A stretch of DNA of 64,000 nucleotides from Hypericum androsaemum. Its lineage: Eukaryota > Streptophyta > Magnoliopsida > Malpighiales > Hypericaceae. Numbering within the stretch: the first letter of the stretch is position 1; each line of letters starts with the position of its first letter. The stretch is from positions 8,337,344 through 8,401,343 of the forward strand of contig OZ023190.1 of NCBI GenBank assembly GCA_963995505.1. Reading direction: 5' to 3'. The notes beneath the pieces are model-generated. The model was not told where the DNA came from and ran no database searches. It saw nothing but the letters and a program-made list of their open reading frames with translations. The translations under genes and the position numbers were made by a program. Of the stretch, positions 58,401 to 64,000 are shown piece by piece.

Positions 58401-61400
58401 TTCTTTCCTTTTCTTTCCTTTTCTTGCTTTCCATGGCTTTTATTACCTTATCTTGCCTTTTCTGGCATTTTCCTTACCATTTTCATGAATTTTCTTGCCT
58501 TAGCTTGCCTTTTCTTGCCTTATCTTACCTTTTCTTTAGTTTTCTTGCCTTATCTTAACTTTTCTTGCCTTTTCAGGCCTTATCTTGCCTCTTCTTGCAT
58601 TATCTTGCCTTTCCTTGCCTTTGCTTACCTTATCTTGCCTTTTCTTTCTTTTTCTTGCCTTATCTTGCCTTATCTTGACTTCTCTTGCCATTTCTTTGCT
58701 TATCTTGCCTTTTCATGCCATATCTTGCAGTTTTTATCCTTTTCTGGCCCTTTCTTGCCTTATCTTGACTTTTCTTGACCTTTCTTTCCTTTTCTTGCAT
58801 TTTATTTACTTTTATTTCCTTTCTTTCCTTTTCTTGCCCTATCTTTCCTTTTCTTTCCTTTTCTTCCCCTATCTTTCCTTTTCTTTTCTTTTCTTGCCTT
58901 ATCTTGCCTTATCTTGACTTTTCTTGCCTTATCTTCCATATATTGCAATTTCTTGTCATATCTTGCATTTTCTTTCGTTTTCTTGCCTTTTCCTTACCTT
59001 TGCTTGCCTTTGCTTGACTTATCTTATCTTATCTTGCCTTTTCTTGCCTTATCTTGCCCATTCTAGCCTTATCTTACCTTTTCTTGTGTTTTCTTACCTT
59101 ATCTTTCCCTATCTTGCCTCTTCTTTCCTTTTCTTGCCTTTTCTTGCCTTATCTTCCTTATCTTTCATTTTTTGCCATATCTTGCATTTTCTTTCCTTTT
59201 CTTGCCTTATCTTGCCATTTCTTGGCTTTTCTTTCCTTTTCATGCTTTTTCCTTAACTTTTCTTGCCTTTTCTAGCCTTTTCTTATCTTATCTTGCCTTT
59301 TCTTCCCTTATCTTGCCCATTCTAGCCTTATCTTGCCTTTTCTTTACTTTTCTTTTCTTTTCTTACCTTTTCTTGCCTCTTCCTTCCATTTCTTGCCTTT
59401 TCTTGCCTTATTTTGACTTTTCTTGCCTTTTCTTTCCTTATCTTGCCTTTTCTTGCCTTATCTTGCCTTTTCTTGCCTTATCTTTCCTTTTCTTGCCTTA
59501 TTTTGACTTTTCTTGCCTTTTCTTTCCTTATCTTGCCTCCTCTTGCCTTATCTTGCCTTTTATTACCTTTTCTTGCCTTTTCCTTGCCTTTTCTTATCTT
59601 ATCGTGCCTTATCTTGCCTTTCTTGCCATAACTTGCCTTTTCTTGACATATCTCACCTTTTTTTGCCTTTTCCTTGCCTTTTCTTTCTTTTTCTTGCCTT
59701 TTCTTGTCTTATCTAGCCTTTTCTTTCCTTTTCTTACCTTTTCTTTCCTTTTCTTGCCTTATCTTGCATTTTCTTTCTTTTGCTTGCCTTATCTTGCCTT
59801 TTCTTCCTTTATCTTGACTTATCTGGCCTTATCTTGACTTCTCTTGCCTTTTCTTTCCTTATCTTGCCTTTTCTTACCATATCTTGCATTTTCTATCATT
59901 TTCTTACCTTTTCCTAACCTTTTCATGCCTTTTCTTGCCATATCTTGCCTTTTCATGCCTTTTCTTTTCTTTCCTTTTCTTGCCTTATCTTGCCTTTTCT
60001 TTCTTTTTCTTGCCTTATGTTCCCATTTCTTACCTTATCTTGAGTTCTCTTGCCTTTTCTTTCCTTATCTTGCCTTTTCCTGCCTTATCTTTCCTTTTCT
60101 TTCCTTTTCTTGCCTTTTCTTTCCTTTTCTTGCATTTTCTTTCCTTTTCATTCCTTTTCTTGCCTTTTCTTTCCTTTTCTTTTCTTTCTTTCCTTTTCCT
60201 GCCATATCTTGCCTTTTCTTTCCTTTTCTTGCCTCATCTTTCCTTATCTTGCATTTTCTTGCCATATCTTGGCTTTCTTTGCCTTTTCTTGCCTTTTCTT
60301 GCCTTTTCCTTACCTTTTTTTGCCTTATCTTATCTTATCTTGCCTTTTCTTAACTTATCTTGCCTATTCTTTCCTTATCTTGCCTTATCTTACCTATTCT
60401 TTCCTTTTCTTGTCTTTTCTTACCTTATCTTTCCTTATCATGCCTCTTCTTGCCTTTTCTTGCCTTATCTTGCCTTATCTTTCCTTTTCTTCCCTTATTT
60501 TGACTTTTCTTGCCTTTTCTTTCCTTTTCTTTCCTTTTCCTTGCCTTTTCTTATTTTTTTTCTTGTATTTTCTTTCCTTTTCTTGCCTTATCGTGCCTTT
60601 TCAAGTCTTTTCTTGCCATCTCTTGCCTATTCCTTACCTTTTCTTGTCTTATCTTGCGTTATCTTTCCTTATCTAGCCTCCTCTGGCCTTATCTTGCCAT
60701 TTCTTTCCTTTTCTTGCCTTTTCCTTGCCTTTTCCTTTCCTTTTCTTGCCTTATCTTGCCTTTGCTTTCGTTTTCTTATCTTATCTTGCCTTTTCTTTCT
60801 TTTTCTTTCCTTTACTTTCCTTTTCCTTCCTTTTCTTGCCTTATCTTGCCTTTCCTCTCCTTTTATTGCCTTTTGTTACCTTTTTTTGCCTTTTCTGGCC
60901 TTTTCCTTAACCGTTTCTTCCCTTTTCTATCCTTTTCTTATCTTTTCTTGCCTTATCTTTCCTTATCTTGCCTCTTCTTGCCTTTTCTTGCTTCTTCTTG
61001 CCTTTTTCTTGCCTTTTCTTGCCTAATATTGACTTTTCTTTCCTTTTCTTTCCTTATCTTGCCTTTTCTTGCCATATCTTGCCTTTTCTTGCCTTTTCCT
61101 TGCCTTTTCTTACCTTTTCTTGAATTTTCTTTCCTTTTCTTGACTCTTCTTGACTTATGTACCTTCTCTTGCCTTCTTTTGCCTTTTCCTTACCTTTTCT
61201 TGTCTTATCTCGCCTTTTCTTAACTTTTCTTTCCTTATCTTGCCTCCTCCTGCCTTATCTTGCCTTTTCTAGTCTTTTCTTGGCCTTTTCTTGCCCTATC
61301 TTGCCTTTTCTTTCATTTTCTTGCATTACTTACCATTTCTATCTTTTTCTTTCCTTTTATTTCCTTTTCCTGCCTTTCCTTGGCTTTTATTTCCTTTTCT

Positions 61401-64000
61401 TACCTTATCTTGCCTTTTCTGGCCTTTTCCTTACCCTTTACATGCCTTTTCTTGCCTTAGCTTGCCTTTTCTTGCCTTATCTTTCCTTTTCTTTCCTTTT
61501 CTTTCCTTATCTTGCCTCTTCTTGCCTTTTCTTTCCTTATCTTGCCTCTTCTTGCATTATCTTGCCTTTTCTTGCCTTTTCTTGCCTTATCTTGCCTTTT
61601 CTTTCTTTTTCTTGCCTTATCTTGCCTTATCTTGACTTATCTTGCCTTTTCTTTCCTTATCTTGCCTTTTCATGCCATATCTTGTAGTTTTTATCCTTTT
61701 CTTGCCTTTTTTTGCGTTATCTTGACTTTTCTTGCCTTTTCTTTCCTTTTCTTACATTTTCTTACATTTTATTTCCTTTCTTTCCTTTTCTTGCCTATCT
61801 TTCCTTTTCTTTCCTTTTCTTGCTTTATCTTGCCTTTTCTTACCTTATCTTGACTTATCTTGCCTTATCTTCCATATCTTGCATTTTCTTGTCATATCTG
61901 GCCTTTTCTTTCCTTTTTTTTCCTTTTCCTTACCTTTGCTTGCCTTATCTTATCTTATCTTTCCTTTTCTTGCCTTATCTTGCCCATTCTAGCCTTTTCT
62001 TGCCTCTTCTTTCCTTTTCTTGGCTTATCTTGCCTTATCTTTCCCTATCTTGCCTCTTCTTTCCTTTTCTTGCCTTATCTTGCCTTTTCTTACCTTATCT
62101 TTCCTTTTCTTGCCTTATTTTGAGTTTTCTTGCCTTTTCTTTCCTTATCTTACCTTTTCTTGCCACATCTTGCATTTTCTTTCCTTTTCTTGCCTTTTCC
62201 TTGCATTTTCTTGCATTTTCTTGTATTTTCTTTCCTTCTCTTGCTTTTTCTTGCCTTATCGTGCCTTTTCATGCCTTTTCTTACCTTTTCCTTACCTTTT
62301 CTTGTCTCATCTTGCGTTATCTTGCCTTTTCTTTCCTTTTCTTGCATTTTCCTTGCCTTTTCTTGCCTTATCTTTCCTTTTCTTTCATTTTCTTGCCTTA
62401 TCTTGCCTTTACTTTCTTTTTCTTTCCTTTTCTTTCCTTTTATTTCCTTTTCTTGCCTTTTCTTGCCTTTCCTTACCTTTTATTGCCTTTTCTTACCTTA
62501 TGTTGCATTATCTTGCCTTTTCTGGCCTTTTTGTTACCCTTTTCTTGCCCTTTTCTTGCCTCATCTTGCCTTTTCTTGCCTTTACCTTACCTATTCTTGC
62601 CTTATCTTTCCTTTTCTTGCCTTATCTTACCTTTTCTTGCCTTTTCTTACCTTATCTTGCCTTATCTTCCATTAGCTTGACTTTTCTTACCTTACCTTGC
62701 CTTTTCTTGCCTTTTCTTTCCTTTTCTTGACTTATCTTTCCTTATCTTTCCTTATCTTGCCTCTTCTTTCCTTTTCTTGCCTAATCTTACCTTTTCTTAC
62801 CTTATCTTGCCTTTTCTTGCCTTATTTTGTCTTTTCTTACCTTTTTTTTCCTTATCTTGCCTTTCTTGCCATATCTTGCATTTTCTTTCCTTTTCTCGCC
62901 TTTTCTTGTATTTTCTTTCCTTTTCTTGCCTTATCGTGCCTTTTCATGCCTTTTCTTGCCTTTTCTATCCTTCTCTTGCCCTTTCGTTACTTTTTCTTGT
63001 ATCATCTTATGTTATCTTGGCTTTTCTTAACTTTTCTTTCCTTATCATGCCTCCTCTTGCCTTATCTTGGCTTTTCTTTCCTTTTCTTGCCTTTTCCTTT
63101 CCTTTTCCTTGTCTTGTCTTGCCTTATCTTGCCATTTCTTTCCTTTTATTTCCTTTACTTTCCTTTACTTTCCTTTTATTTCCTTTTCTTTCCTTTTCTT
63201 GCCTTTCCATTTCTTTTATTGTCTTTTCTTACCTTATCTTTCCTTATCTTGCCTTTTCTGGCCTTTTCCTTACCCTTTTTCATGCCTCATCTTGCCTTTT
63301 CTTGCCACATCTTGTCTTTTCTTGCCTTTTCCTTACCTATTATTGCCTTATCTTGACTTATCTTGCCTTATCTTTCCTTATCTTTCCTTTTCAAGTCTTA
63401 TCTTACCTTTTCTTACCTTTTATTGCCTTTTCTTACCTTATCTTACCTTATCTTGCATTATCTTGACTTTTCTTGCCTTATCTTGCCTTTTCTTGCCTTA
63501 TCTTGCCTTTTCTTGACATATCTTGCCTTTTCTTGCCTTTTCTTTTCTTTTCTTTCCTTTTCCTTGCCTTTTCTTGACTTTATTTCTTTTTCTTGCCTTT
63601 TCTTGTCTTTTCCTCCCTTTTCTTTCCTTTTCTTGCCTTTTCTTTCCTTTTATTGCCTTATTTTTGCCTTTTCTTTCCTTTTCTTGCCTTATCTTGCCTT
63701 TTCTTCCTTTATCTTGCCTTATCTTGCCTTATCTTGACTTCGCTTGCCTTTTCTTTCCTTATCTTACCTTTTCTTGCCGTATCTTGCATTTTCTATAATT
63801 TTCTTGCCTTTTCGTGCCTTTTCCTAACCTTTTCTTGCCTTTTCTTTCCTTATCTTTCCTTTTCTTGCCATATCTTGCCTTTTCTTGCCTTTTTCTTGCC
63901 TTTTTCTTGCCTTATCTTGCCTATCTTTCCTTTTCTTGCCTTTTCTTTCCTTTTCTTACCTTTTCTTTCCTTTTCTTACCTTATCTTGACTTTTCTTTCT
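55412..64000 (+). repeat. ~9.9-kb satellite HOR unit, second copy (cut by window)
   Basis: The copy stays colinear with 45,509-~54,034 up to the last base of the window (64,000 corresponds to ~54,034), so it very likely continues beyond. Small differences include an HOR-internal swap near 62,270 versus 52,320, where GCCTTTTCATGCC replaces the first-copy text. Confidence 0.9.

Larger units (their letters stand above)
28318..64000 (+). repeat. 10-bp pyrimidine-rich satellite, right block
   Basis: This continues the left array with the same 10-bp unit and the same orientation, and runs to the window end. It resumes with TCTTGCCTTATCTTG directly after the LTR element, so the two blocks were one array before the insertion. 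Higher-order structure is stronger here than on the left: ~1.36-1.42-kb units at 30.8-37.7 kb, ~0.41-0.45-kb units at 40.3-41.6 kb, a 624-bp duplication at 44.6-45.9 kb and a ~9.9-kb tandem duplication from 45.5 kb onward. Positional landmarks such as GCCCATTCTAG and CTTATCCTAC recur at HOR spacing. I see no non-satellite sequence and no gene in this block. Confidence 0.97.

Overview
This 64-kb window looks like heterochromatin from a flowering plant and holds no protein-coding gene that I can support. About 54.4 kb (85%) is one tandem satellite built on a 10-bp pyrimidine-rich unit, CCTTTTCTTG, with the common variant CCTTATCTTG. The other 9,575 bp is a single complete LTR retrotransposon inserted into the satellite. 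The plant assignment rests on the retrotransposon: TGTAATACCC...GTCGTGACA termini, an initiator-Met tRNA primer site TGGTATCAGAGC, and a purine tract preceded by TTCGGGGACCGAA. These are typical of Ty3/gypsy chromoviruses of the Tekay/Del kind in angiosperms. I cannot name the species.

Layout. (1) 1-18,742: left satellite block. It contains a large duplication (1-~9,030 related to 10,741-~17,200), an inserted extra sub-block (~9,040-10,390) and smaller tandem duplications. (2) 18,743-28,317: LTR element on the + strand, with a 2,540-bp 5' LTR, a 4,510-bp internal region lacking recognisable gag or pol, and a 2,525-bp 3' LTR, flanked by a TCTTG target-site duplication. (3) 28,318-64,000: right satellite block in the same orientation. 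It contains ~1.65-kb repeats (28.3-31.6 kb), a run of ~1.36-1.42-kb higher-order units (30.8-37.7 kb), three ~0.41-0.45-kb units (40.3-41.6 kb), a 624-bp tandem duplication (44.6-45.9 kb) and a ~9.9-kb tandem duplication (45.5-55.4 kb, then 55.4 kb to the window end).

The many long open frames in the satellite are artefacts. The unit has no stop codon in any + frame, and 10 bp is not a multiple of three, so every frame cycles through the same ten residues (PFLAFSCLFL). The - strand gives a lysine/arginine/glutamate-rich ten-residue cycle.

The most interesting points are these. The 10-bp satellite is strand-asymmetric over the whole window and has nested higher-order structure at 10 bp, ~0.4 kb, ~1.4 kb and ~10 kb. 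Its canonical unit has no CG or CHG methylation site. Its A4/T4 tracts are phased at about one helical turn. A young, apparently non-coding, non-autonomous retrotransposon sits inside it.
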